64,000 nt of DNA from Mesorhizobium loti (lineage in GTDB: Bacteria > Pseudomonadota > Alphaproteobacteria > Rhizobiales > Rhizobiaceae): assembly GCF_002858745.1 (NCBI RefSeq), contig NZ_PJRO01000010.1, forward strand, positions 186,001 to 250,000, given 5' to 3'. The first letter of the stretch is position 1. Every line of letters starts with the position of its first letter. Position numbers and translations under genes: made by a program. The notes under the pieces were generated by a model. It saw nothing but the letters and a program-made list of their open reading frames with translations, was not told where the DNA came from and did no database searches. Shown piece after piece: positions 34,878 through 44,534 of the stretch.

Positions 34878-35045
34878 TCCGGTTCTCGGAAACGCTGGTG
34901 GTTAACTGCCATTCTGGATTGAGCGTGATCAGTCTCGCGGGGAATTGTGTCGTTTCCGTCGCGGGAGTGCTGATGTTCCTCGCGTTTACGGGCGAAAAGG
35001 GATGTATCATCATCCTGCCTGCGTTTGTATTAGCGGGCCAACAAA

Positions 35046-38000
35046 TTAAGCCCGTGATTTTAGTGAAAGGTCGAGAACGACGACATCAATCATACCTCGG
35101 ATATCGGGCGGAATTCTCTGCTCGATCATGTCCTTCAGTTCGGCCGGTGATTTCACTTCGTGCGTCTGCCGACCTGCCAAGGTTTCCCCAGGCCCAAACC
35201 ACAGTACGAGATAGATGCCTTGTTGTGCGGCATCAGGATGGCTGCTGTAGCGTTCATGCAATTGCGCCGACGCAGCGGTGAAGAGTTCGCGATGCCACTG
35301 ACCTTTAACCTCGACAACGAGCAAGCGCCGCGCTCCATCGATCATCGCAGCCGCCGCTATGTCGCATCTGTTTGAATCCGCGAAATGCTGCTCGATCACC
35401 ACCGACAGATTCCGCGCACGCATCTGGGCATCGAGGTGGTCTACGATACGATCGCGGCAGCCGTTCTCATCGAGCCGCGTTCCCCCCGGATAAAAAACGG
35501 AAAGCGGGTTGGTTTCCGCGTGACAAAGCCATGTCTGGTAGTCCGAAAGATCCTGAACGAGGACGGTTCTAAGGTCCTCGACGCTCGCCAACCGATTGTG
35601 ATTGAGCAACTCGTTTACCGCAGCAACCGACGGCGGTTCGAATACCTGAAGCGCTCTCTTGCGCATGCTTGCCGCCTTGAGACTTTTCGCCTCCGCATGA
35701 AATTCCGAGAATCGTGGATCAGCCAGAATTCGGTCGAGCGTGGCAATCGCGTTCTGCGGCTCGTCACGGTTTATGGTGTAGATCACTTCCGTGAGAAAGC
35801 GGTACGCTGTCTCTCCGTCCGGCGAATGAGAACCCCAGCTGCTCGGCAAGTACACTTTCGGCCAGACATCGATGAAGATATCGAGGATACAGAATACCTT
35901 GTTCGCGGAGAGAGTCGGCCAGCCGCGATAATCGTCGTGTGACGTTCGTCCGGCGAAATGCTCGATGGATAAAAGGACGCGAGGGCTGCTCCTGAGATAG
36001 GCCCAGATTGGTTCCGGTGGATCGGTGAGGAAAAAGAAACCTCTTAGCAACCAGAAGGAGGCAGGAGAGCGCTTGCCCTCTGCATCGGCAAGCTGCTCCA
36101 ACTGACCCTCTTCGCATCGCGATGAAATAATCGTGTTGAGGGCAACCCGGTCGCCATGCTCGGCGGCGAGATCGAATAGCGTGTCACGCGCGTTATGCGG
36201 CATCGACGGGAATCGTGTCAGCCATTCAAGCGGCAGATGCGCTCTGAGATTCCTAAATGCCGCCTTGTACTTCAGCCAGCTAACATCCGTAGCGGCTTCC
36301 GACGCGTGCAACAATTGCGGCTCGATGAAGGCGCGCGCAAACGCCTCGGCGTCTGCATCGCCAGAGAGTATCAGGCGGTCGATCTCAGCCTCGAATGCCT
36401 CGCCTTCATCCTCGTGATAGCCCGGATAGCCACCGACATCGGTTTTGACCGCTCTGAGAACATCGTGATCGACGTGCTCCAGCGTCCGCTCTCTGCGGAA
36501 GGTCGCCAGACAGGCCGCATGAAGCACACGCGTCACTACCAGCCTGTCCGCGCTGAGCTTTGCCAGAGTCGGCGTATGTGGGGCTAACAGCGCAAACGCA
36601 TTGCACAGCGCGATATCGGCTGTTGCAATGTCATCCAGGAACTCTGCGAGCTTCTCAGGTTCGACCAGGTAGCAATCGGCGATTTCGCGAAGTGCGCCCC
36701 AATGCTGTCCAGCTTCGATGCGCGCTCTGTTTTCGCGGAAGAAGCGTGCCCGGTTCTCTTTCGCGGCACTTTCCCGAAGTTGCCAGCGGCGTTGCCGACG
36801 GGGCCATCGGTCTTGCTGCTCGAAACGATGCTTGCGTGACCATCTCTCAAGGTCCGCCCAGACTTTTGAGAATCGCGGATCACCGCGTGCGTGTTTGCGG
36901 AGATGAGCTCTTAGTGGGTCGGGTCCCTTGTTTTCTGACCAGATATTGTGACTTGCGTAGAATCCAGCCCAGAGAGCCAAATTTCCGGTCGCAAACGCTT
37001 CCGAAGTGATCGCAAACAAGTCTTCCGTTTTCATCCGGAGTCCGGCATGGCCATCGCTGCTCCAAAAGCGCGTGCGCGCCTCCCAAACCGTTTGTTTGTT
37101 GGGGAGTTCGGCCATCGCGATAAGATAGATGGCGCGTCGCAACCCGTCCTCCTCCTGAAGGCGCTTTATTGCAGTGCTATTCTCGGGCGACTGGTGATCG
37201 GGAAAGATAAGGTGTTGCGTCCAGCGCCAGATACGCTGCGGATCGTAGGGCCCATCAGCTAACTCGAAATATCGATCGAGGAGCGATCCGACGATCTTGC
37301 TCAGGCCAGGCCGGCACTCGCATTGGTAAGATCGTGACCTGCCGCATGTACATTGCAAATCGTTCGTCAGGTCATCGAGCAGCGCAACTGTGATTGCAAA
37401 ATCAAATCCGGCTATCATCTGCTTGGACTGATAGCGAAGATTGAATCGGGACTCGCTCTCCTCGTGCGGCCTTTTAGATGTCTTCTTGCCGACCGCTCTC
37501 AGGAGGGCGATAATCGTGGACAGTTCAGTCGATTTGGAGAGCACTCCGACGCTTTCGACAGCGAGGCGCAGCGAGGCGGAATCGCCTTTTCCCACCAGCG
37601 CGTCGGTCAGCGAGGTGTGGTTGTAGGATTCAAAACCGATCAAGATGCGCTGAGCCCTAATGCGGGTGTATATGTCCATACTCGTATCAAGGACGATATC
37701 GCGAAGGGTATCGGCCAATTGCGATGCAATCGACGATCCGTCCAGCAACTCCAGTAGTAGGTTGCGAAGATCCGATGAAGTTCCGCTCCCCGACAGTGCC
37801 TTTCGAACGTCGACCACGATTTCCGGGGTCAGCAATCCGGCCACGCTGAAGCGACGCCATGCGTCACTTCGCCGAAAATATGGGTCGACTTCGGACAGTT
37901 CCTGAAGCGCTTTCAGCAAAAGGCGTTTGGAGGAGGAGGAAAGCTGCGACGGGTCCCCGTTGGCCAACACCGCATAGGGGTCGATCCGTATGCAGGCTTC

Positions 38001-39146
38001 CTGTGTCTGCGGATTGCCAAGAGAAGCTATCCAGCCAAGCAGTCCGCGAAGTTCGTCACGGACGACATTGCTGGGAGCAACGACTGACAAGACGCGGTTG
38101 AGCACGAGATTGTCGGCCTTATCCTCTGCTCGGCGGACCAGATATCTGGCGGCGCAGTACTCGGCGACGATCCGGTGCACTGGCTCGTGGTTGCTCAATT
38201 CGTTTGTGGGTTTGAAGAGGCGTGTATTGAGCGCGAGACTTACCATGCCCGTTTCTGCCGCGCAGAGCGAAAACAGGTAGGGAAAATCCCGATCGCCGCT
38301 GTCTGCAACGGAGAGTCCGCTGGCTCCAGCGAGCATCGTCTTCGCAAAAAGTTCCTCGGCGATGGCGACGATGCGTTCGATGGGTGGGCGACTTCTTTGC
38401 CATTCTGACGAGCTGGACTCTGATGCGAGCTTCTCGATGGCGTCTACAAAGATTTGCCGTTTAGAGACAAGTTGTCTTCCGCGCCTGACATAGGCGTCTG
38501 CGAACAGCTTCAGAAACTGCGGATTGCCCAAGAGCGGCGACAACCCGAACCGCTCGACTTCCTCACTAAAACGGACAAAGTCCTCTCCGGGAACGTGCTG
38601 CTCGTAAAGTGCTTTTTGCTCTTCTCGTGTGAATGGCTGTAGCCGGATGACGGCAGGTTCTATGCCAAAGGCTTCCTTGAGAAGGTGCGTGCGCTGCGTG
38701 TCCCACTCGCTCGACCGTGAGGCCATGACAACGCTGCTGGCACCTGTCGCCCGGGCTTTCTCGATTACCTGATCGATGGCCGATTGATCGATCTTTGCGA
38801 GTTCGTCGAGGGCATCGATCACGAGTGCATGGGCGCCCTCCAGAATTTCGCGGTGCCGAAACAAACTCGCCCTGATTGGCGCGGTGTCCGTTCGGGCTGC
38901 GAGGCTGCGGAGAAGCTCGGATTTCCCGGCGCCGGGCTCGGCCAGGACAAGGACGATTTCGTATTTTGACAGCAATTCTTCCTCGGAGATGATCGTGTCA
39001 CCGAGTTGTAGACTGCGCTCTATGTAGCCCTGCCCCATGGCGCAAAGCATAAATGCGGTAACGGGGCGTCTCCACAGGTAACTCAGGCTTTTCCCGAGCA
39101 TTTTCGGATGAGATGGCATCAGGCCACCAAAGACGCGGTGGGCCAC
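35046..39146 (-). CDS. STAND/NACHT-type NTPase with C-terminal PD-(D/E)XK nuclease
   Basis: 1366 residues. The N-terminal P-loop NTPase has Walker A EPGAGKSE (K75, S76) and Walker B ALVIDALDEL (D111, D114-E115), followed by a MASRS sensor-like strand and a helical lid, as in NACHT/STAND ATPases. A long helical-repeat region (about 400-1150) may sense a trigger. It contains a CxC...CxC cluster (CTCGRSRSYQCEC). The last 150 residues form a nuclease-like fold, with D1262 in CDIAAAAM and E1279-V-K1281 in LLVVEVKGQW. The start is GTG 39146; ATG 39119 is a good alternative. It is probably a defence switch that degrades nucleic acid when activated. Confidence 0.8.
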   Translation of the reverse strand: MAHRVFGGLMPSHPKMLGKSLSYLWRRPVTAFMLCAMGQGYIERSLQLGDTIISEEELLSKYEIVLVLAEPGAGKSELLRSLAARTDTAPIRASLFRHREILEGAHALVIDALDELAKIDQSAIDQVIEKARATGASSVVMASRSSEWDTQRTHLLKEAFGIEPAVIRLQPFTREEQKALYEQHVPGEDFVRFSEEVERFGLSPLLGNPQFLKLFADAYVRRGRQLVSKRQIFVDAIEKLASESSSSEWQRSRPPIERIVAIAEELFAKTMLAGASGLSVADSGDRDFPYLFSLCAAETGMVSLALNTRLFKPTNELSNHEPVHRIVAEYCAARYLVRRAEDKADNLVLNRVLSVVAPSNVVRDELRGLLGWIASLGNPQTQEACIRIDPYAVLANGDPSQLSSSSKRLLLKALQELSEVDPYFRRSDAWRRFSVAGLLTPEIVVDVRKALSGSGTSSDLRNLLLELLDGSSIASQLADTLRDIVLDTSMDIYTRIRAQRILIGFESYNHTSLTDALVGKGDSASLRLAVESVGVLSKSTELSTIIALLRAVGKKTSKRPHEESESRFNLRYQSKQMIAGFDFAITVALLDDLTNDLQCTCGRSRSYQCECRPGLSKIVGSLLDRYFELADGPYDPQRIWRWTQHLIFPDHQSPENSTAIKRLQEEDGLRRAIYLIAMAELPNKQTVWEARTRFWSSDGHAGLRMKTEDLFAITSEAFATGNLALWAGFYASHNIWSENKGPDPLRAHLRKHARGDPRFSKVWADLERWSRKHRFEQQDRWPRRQRRWQLRESAAKENRARFFRENRARIEAGQHWGALREIADCYLVEPEKLAEFLDDIATADIALCNAFALLAPHTPTLAKLSADRLVVTRVLHAACLATFRRERTLEHVDHDVLRAVKTDVGGYPGYHEDEGEAFEAEIDRLILSGDADAEAFARAFIEPQLLHASEAATDVSWLKYKAAFRNLRAHLPLEWLTRFPSMPHNARDTLFDLAAEHGDRVALNTIISSRCEEGQLEQLADAEGKRSPASFWLLRGFFFLTDPPEPIWAYLRSSPRVLLSIEHFAGRTSHDDYRGWPTLSANKVFCILDIFIDVWPKVYLPSSWGSHSPDGETAYRFLTEVIYTINRDEPQNAIATLDRILADPRFSEFHAEAKSLKAASMRKRALQVFEPPSVAAVNELLNHNRLASVEDLRTVLVQDLSDYQTWLCHAETNPLSVFYPGGTRLDENGCRDRIVDHLDAQMRARNLSVVIEQHFADSNRCDIAAAAMIDGARRLLVVEVKGQWHRELFTAASAQLHERYSSHPDAAQQGIYLVLWFGPGETLAGRQTHEVKSPAELKDMIEQRIPPDIRGMIDVVVLDLSLKSRA

Positions 39147-39550
39147 GTGGTCTCAAACGAGCTATAGTGTATGATTGGGAGAATTCACCGTGCAGGTCAA
39201 TGAAGGGCAGGTTTCGAGAGTGACCAGTCTGCGTAGGAACGTCTGAAATGCGGGCGCAAAGCTGCCGGTCGCTTGACCGCAGCGTACCTCTCTCCAGATC
39301 GTGCGTCTCACGCATTTCATTTCGACAAGGCGTCGAAACCGAGTTTTGACCGCCTCCTCCACGCACATGATCGGCCAACAGTATCGGCACTCATTCGCGC
39401 GACTTCGACTGCGGCAGCGTGGAGCTGCCGGCGAGCATCGCTGCCGTTTCCACAAGGTGGGATCATGTTGCTGGAGTGCGGAGACGACATCCGGAAAATC
39501 CGCAAGGATCACTATCTCGATGTCCCCTCCACGGCCTATAAGCAGACGCA
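39147..39550. other. Divergent intergenic region between the STAND and exonuclease genes
   Basis: About 400 bases; open frames on both strands are short and lack motifs. It must contain promoters for both directions, but no convincing consensus pair was found. Confidence 0.4.
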
Positions 39551-40807
39551 ATGGCATTTCGCTTCGTTCATACCGCTGACATTCACCTCGATTCGCCGCT
39601 GCGTTCGCTGGCGTTGCGCAACAAGGATCTGGCTGAACTGGTCGGTGATGCCAGCCGCCAGGCTTTCTCCAGCATCATCGACTTGTGTCTCTCCGAGAAC
39701 GTCGATGCGCTGGTTATCGCCGGCGATCTCTACGATGGCGATCAGACGTCGATGAAGACAGCGCGTTTCCTTGCGGCCCAGATGGCGCGCCTGAATGAGG
39801 CGAACATCAGGGTGTACAAGATCCGCGGCAATCACGACGCCCTGTCGCGCATTTCGAAGCAGCTGGTGTTTCCAGACCTGGTCACGATTTTCGGCGGACG
39901 CGCACAGTCGGTGCTGCAGACCGCCGGCGGGCTTGACGTCGCCTTTCATGGCTTGAGTTTCGCCAGTCCCAAAGCGCCGGACAGCTTGCTGCCGAAATAT
40001 CCAGCCCCCCAGGACGGCGCGGTCAATGTCGGCATCATGCATACCAGCCTGGCCGGCTCACCCGGCCACGACGTCTACGCACCTTGCAGCGTGGCGCAAT
40101 TGCAAGGCCATGGTTTCGACTATTGGGCGCTCGGCCACATCCATGCGCGCTCGGTGCATCGCGGTCCGAGCACGGTTGTCATGCCGGGCATCCCGCAGGG
40201 CCGGGACATCAACGAGGCCGGCGAGAAATCCGTCACCCTGGTGACCATCCGTGAAGACCGCTCGATCGAGATCGAGGAGCGATTGACCAGTGTGGCGCTG
40301 TTCGAACGGCTGAGCGTGGACCTGTCGGGCGCGCTGGAATGGGCGGAGGCCGTTGCGCACATCCGCGCCGAGCTTGAACAGAAGCGCGAATCCGTGCGTT
40401 CACGCCATGCCGTGATCCGCCTCGAATTGACGGGAGCGACGCCCCTGTCCTGGTCGCTGATCCGCGACAAGGACCTGCTGTTGGCTGAAGCCGAACAGGC
40501 AGCGGAGCAGATTGGCGACACCTGGATAGAGAAGCTGCAGTTCGATGTAGCCCTTCCCATCCCGGAGACCCAAGCCGGCACTGCCGACCCGATCCTCGAG
40601 CTCGCCGCCTCAATGCGTGCCGAAGCCAGTTCGGAGGCTTTTCGGGCGGAGGCACTTTCCCTGATCCAAAGACTGGTGGCCGATCTTCCCGCCGAGAGCC
40701 GCGACTTCGCGGGAAAGGACGAAGCCGGGCTGGAACGCTTCCTGGATCGGGCGCTGTCAAGCGGCAGCGGCCAGGTTACGGCGCGTCTCAGGGGCGGTTC
40801 ATCATGA
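39551..40807 (+). CDS. SbcD/Mre11-like (YhaO-type) DNA repair exonuclease
   Basis: 418-residue calcineurin-like phosphoesterase. Metal ligands are D10 and H12 in TADIHLD, D59 in AGDLYD, and N94-H95-D96 in RGNHD; later GIMHTSL and ALGHIHAR complete the site. It should act as a manganese-dependent nuclease on DNA ends with the ATPase partner encoded next, with which it overlaps by four bases. The C-terminal 200 residues are the family's variable capping part. No clear ribosome site precedes the ATG. Confidence 0.9.
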   Translation: MAFRFVHTADIHLDSPLRSLALRNKDLAELVGDASRQAFSSIIDLCLSENVDALVIAGDLYDGDQTSMKTARFLAAQMARLNEANIRVYKIRGNHDALSRISKQLVFPDLVTIFGGRAQSVLQTAGGLDVAFHGLSFASPKAPDSLLPKYPAPQDGAVNVGIMHTSLAGSPGHDVYAPCSVAQLQGHGFDYWALGHIHARSVHRGPSTVVMPGIPQGRDINEAGEKSVTLVTIREDRSIEIEERLTSVALFERLSVDLSGALEWAEAVAHIRAELEQKRESVRSRHAVIRLELTGATPLSWSLIRDKDLLLAEAEQAAEQIGDTWIEKLQFDVALPIPETQAGTADPILELAASMRAEASSEAFRAEALSLIQRLVADLPAESRDFAGKDEAGLERFLDRALSSGSGQVTARLRGGSS

Positions 40808-43800
40808 GGCTTCGGCGGCTTGATCTCATCCGCTACGGCAAGTTCACCGACAAGACGATCGATTTCGGCCCCGCGCCTGAGACCGGCTCCGACCTTCATA
40901 TCGTGTTCGGGCTGAACGAAGCCGGCAAATCAACCGCGCTTTCGGGCTATCTCGACCTGTTGTTCGGCATCGAGGAACGTAGCCGCTACAACTTCCTGCA
41001 CGAATACAGCGCCATGCGTGTCGGAGCGGTGCTTGAATTCGGCGGCACCGAGTACGGCTTCACTCGCACGAAACAACGCAACAACTCGCTCCTGGACGCC
41101 AGCCAGCAACCGGTCAGCGATGTTGCGATCACGGCGCATCTGGCCGGTCTTTCGCGCGAGGCCTACACGACGATGTTCTCGCTCGACGACGCGACGCTGG
41201 AGGCGGGCGGTGAATCCATCCTGGAATCGCGCGGGGATCTCGGAAAGCTGCTCTTCACGGCGAGTGCCGGTCTCGGCCAGGCAAGCGACATCCTCGACAA
41301 GCTCGAAGCCGAGGCCGACGGCATCTATCGCAAGCAGGCGCAAGGAACCGAGCTGGCCTTGCTGAAGAAGCGACTTGCCGAGCTGAAGGCACAAAAGGAT
41401 AACATCGACACCCTCGCCTCGACCTATGAGACGCTGGAAGCTGACCGCATCGAGGCGACCCAGCTGTATGACCGCGTCGTGCATGACCGTGCGGTGGTGG
41501 GAGCCCGGCTCGATGTCATCGACCGCTATGGTCGCGCGCGCCCGATGCTGGCGGACAGACAACGCAAGCTCACGCGCCTCAACGAGCTTCCGGACATCCC
41601 CTCCCCGGTCCGCACCTGGACAGCCAGCATAACGGACCTGATCAAGGACGATGCGAGCCTCCGGACAAGGCGTGCGGCGCAGGTGGAGGAAGATGGGCGA
41701 CTGACGGCCAGAATTGATGCGATCGGTGTCGAGGATGTCGTGCTGGACATGTCCGAGCGCATCCGCGCACTGGCCGAGAGCAAGGTGCGCCATGCTTCGG
41801 CCGGCTTTGACCTGCCTAGCCGCAGGACGGAGCTGCAGATCATCGACAACGCCGTGGCGGATCGTCTGGCAGCGCTTGGCCGATCATCCGAGCCGGACCC
41901 AAGCGCGCTGCTTTTGCCAGCCGCCACTGTTGGTGTGTTGCGCGGCATGCTGGAGCAGCGGTCGGGCATCGTTACCGCTGCTCGGTCAGCCCGCGATGAG
42001 GTGGCTGAGGCTCTCGAAGCCCTTGAGAGCGCCAAAGAGCGCGTCGGCGAGGAAAGAGCCGTGCCGCCCTCCGCCCAAGCGAGGGTTGGTGCCGCGCTAT
42101 CGAAGGCGCGGGAGAGCACGCATCTGGCGGATGTCCGCGCAGCCAGGGAGCAAGAGGACGCGGAAACGATCCATTGGCAGGCCGCGCTTGCTCGTCTGGC
42201 GCCGTGGTCCGGCGATGCCGCGGCCCTCGCCAGCATCACAGTGCCCGTCGCCCAGCAGATTGCCGACTGGAAAAGGCAGGCGTCACACCTGGCCAGCGCC
42301 CGCGCTGTCAATGCGGAACGCCTTGCCGAGCACGAGGACAACCATGCGTCGCTGGCGGCACGCCTCGATGCCTTGCGGGCCTCGATCGATTTCGCGGACG
42401 ATGCCGAGGCGGCGGCGAGCCGGCACGCCCGCGACGAAGCCTGGACCACGCACCGCGCGACGCTGAGCACGGAAACGGCCGACGCATTCGCCGGAGCTTT
42501 GGCGCAAGATGACAGGATCGGCGCCGGCAGGCTCGCAAACGCCTCCGATCTCGCCGACATGCGCTCGACAACGCGGGCGGTGGCCGAGTCCGAGGCCGGA
42601 CTGTCAAGCTTGCGCCGTCAACGCGAGCAGCTCGACAGCGATGCCGCCGCCCTTTCGGCGACGATCCAGGCCTTTGCAGGCAAGCTGCTTGTCCGCACAC
42701 CTGATCTTCCGCTGGTGCAGTTGATCGAACGGATCGAACATCTGCTTTCCGCGCGCAATGAAGCGCTGGCGGCCTGGGACCAGATCAGGATCGCGGCCGG
42801 CAAACTGGAGCGCGCCACCCAGGCTGGCGAACATCTGCGCCGGGAGCTGGCCGGGGCGCTGAACAGCGTCGGCATAACACCGTCACCGCACGACACGCTT
42901 GAAGCGAACATGACCATCGCCGAGCTGTTCCTGGATCGGCAGCGCAGGCTCGACGCTGAATATGCCGAAGCCCTGAAAACGGTCGCAGCGCGGGAAGAGG
43001 AACTTGCCAGGCGGCAACTCAAGCTGGCCTCGGCCGAGCGTCGGGAAGAGGAGTGGCTTGCGGACATCACCGATGCGTTGAAAGGAACCTGGCTAGCCAA
43101 TGGGCTATCGGCTTCCGCTGTCGGCGCGGTGCTCGATCAGCTGTCGGAACTTGCAAAGAGCCTCCAGGAACGCGATGCGCTGCAACTGCGGATCGACAAG
43201 ATGGAGGCCGACAGAACGCGCTTCCTGGCCGAGGTTAGGACCGTGGCGGCGGACGCGAGGCAGCCAGCAAGGGATGATGCCGAACAGCTCGCCATCGACC
43301 TGGCCGATCGCCTTGCGCATGCCGAACGGGCCCGGGATGCCAAGGCCAGCCACATCGCCGATCTGACACGCATTCAGGACCTGGGTGCCAAACTCGATCT
43401 GGAAATCCTGGAGCATGATCGGCTGAAGAACGACGTCCTGGCCGCGTTCGGTGTCGCCAGCCTGACGGAGGCGCTGGCGCGCGACGAACAGTTGCGCGAG
43501 CGCGATGACTTGCGCACGACCGTGGCTGAAATCGAAGAGCGGATCGCGGCAGAGCTCTCCGTCGAGACCTTCGAGCAGGCACAGCGCTTGCTGGACGCCG
43601 TCGATTTCGACGCGCTTCTCGTCGAAAAAGCCGAAAGCGAGCAACGGCTGCTTCAGCTCGATGAGGCTCGCCAGCAGCAGCTGATCCGGCAGACGCGGGT
43701 GATGGACAAGCTGAACGAGATCGGTGGTGACAGCGCCGTCGCGCGACTGGACGCGCAGCGTCGCACGACGCTGCTGGAAATCGAAGACAGGGCCGTGCGG

Positions 43801-44271
43801 TATATCGAGCTGAAGCTCGGCATCATGGCGGCGGGGCACGCCTTGCGCAGCTATCGCGAAAACCATCGCTCCGGCATGATGGTGCGGGCATCAGAAGCGT
43901 TTTCGCTGATGACGCGCGGCCAGTATTCAGGCCTGACGACACAGCCCGCCAAGAGCGGCGAAGTTCTGATCGCGATGCAGCGGGATGGGCAGTCCAAGCT
44001 TGCCAACGCCCTGTCGAAGGGAGCGCGTTTCCAGCTCTATCTGGCGCTCAGGCTCGCCGGCTATTACGAATTCGCCCAGCTTCGACCCGCGGTTCCTTTC
44101 ATTGCCGACGACATCATGGAAACGTTCGACCATGTCCGCTCAGAGGAGGTGTTCAGGCTGTTTGGGGACATGGCGAAGGTAGGCCAGGTCATCTATCTCA
44201 CACACCACCAGCATCTTTGCGATATCGCCAAGAAGGTCGTGCCCGGCGCGACGGTGCATGAGCTCGGCTAA
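40804..44271 (+). CDS. SbcC/Rad50-like (YhaN-type) coiled-coil ATPase
   Basis: 1155-residue SMC-like ATPase. Walker A GLNEAGKST is at residues 36-44. A very long Ala/Glu/Arg-rich coiled coil fills the middle. The C-terminal half of the ATPase has LSKGARFQLYLALRLA (signature region) and VPFIADDIMETFD (Walker B and D-loop). It pairs with the overlapping exonuclease gene to form a DNA-end processing complex. It is of the YhaN type (AAA_27), shorter than SbcC hinge proteins with a CxxC hook; no hook motif was seen. Confidence 0.9.
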   Translation: MRLRRLDLIRYGKFTDKTIDFGPAPETGSDLHIVFGLNEAGKSTALSGYLDLLFGIEERSRYNFLHEYSAMRVGAVLEFGGTEYGFTRTKQRNNSLLDASQQPVSDVAITAHLAGLSREAYTTMFSLDDATLEAGGESILESRGDLGKLLFTASAGLGQASDILDKLEAEADGIYRKQAQGTELALLKKRLAELKAQKDNIDTLASTYETLEADRIEATQLYDRVVHDRAVVGARLDVIDRYGRARPMLADRQRKLTRLNELPDIPSPVRTWTASITDLIKDDASLRTRRAAQVEEDGRLTARIDAIGVEDVVLDMSERIRALAESKVRHASAGFDLPSRRTELQIIDNAVADRLAALGRSSEPDPSALLLPAATVGVLRGMLEQRSGIVTAARSARDEVAEALEALESAKERVGEERAVPPSAQARVGAALSKARESTHLADVRAAREQEDAETIHWQAALARLAPWSGDAAALASITVPVAQQIADWKRQASHLASARAVNAERLAEHEDNHASLAARLDALRASIDFADDAEAAASRHARDEAWTTHRATLSTETADAFAGALAQDDRIGAGRLANASDLADMRSTTRAVAESEAGLSSLRRQREQLDSDAAALSATIQAFAGKLLVRTPDLPLVQLIERIEHLLSARNEALAAWDQIRIAAGKLERATQAGEHLRRELAGALNSVGITPSPHDTLEANMTIAELFLDRQRRLDAEYAEALKTVAAREEELARRQLKLASAERREEEWLADITDALKGTWLANGLSASAVGAVLDQLSELAKSLQERDALQLRIDKMEADRTRFLAEVRTVAADARQPARDDAEQLAIDLADRLAHAERARDAKASHIADLTRIQDLGAKLDLEILEHDRLKNDVLAAFGVASLTEALARDEQLRERDDLRTTVAEIEERIAAELSVETFEQAQRLLDAVDFDALLVEKAESEQRLLQLDEARQQQLIRQTRVMDKLNEIGGDSAVARLDAQRRTTLLEIEDRAVRYIELKLGIMAAGHALRSYRENHRSGMMVRASEAFSLMTRGQYSGLTTQPAKSGEVLIAMQRDGQSKLANALSKGARFQLYLALRLAGYYEFAQLRPAVPFIADDIMETFDHVRSEEVFRLFGDMAKVGQVIYLTHHQHLCDIAKKVVPGATVHELG

Positions 44272-44534
44272 TTTCGCCGGGAGATTTTCCATCGCAGCCG
44301 ATTGGCACGCGACGCACTGGCTGATCTTTCCCGCTGAGCGTGCCGCCTGCGTATGCATGTGCAGCGTATTACAGCGTCTTTGAGGGTGCATTGCCACCGC
44401 TCGTTGCACAGTCCGCATCTGGGTAAGCGCAACGTTTCCCCTTATGTCTTAATTGAGGGCGCAAAGCAGCCGTGCACGTTTATTCCAGCAGGTTTCGACC
44501 AATGCAAAATTGCCTAAACATCGGCGATGGCGAC

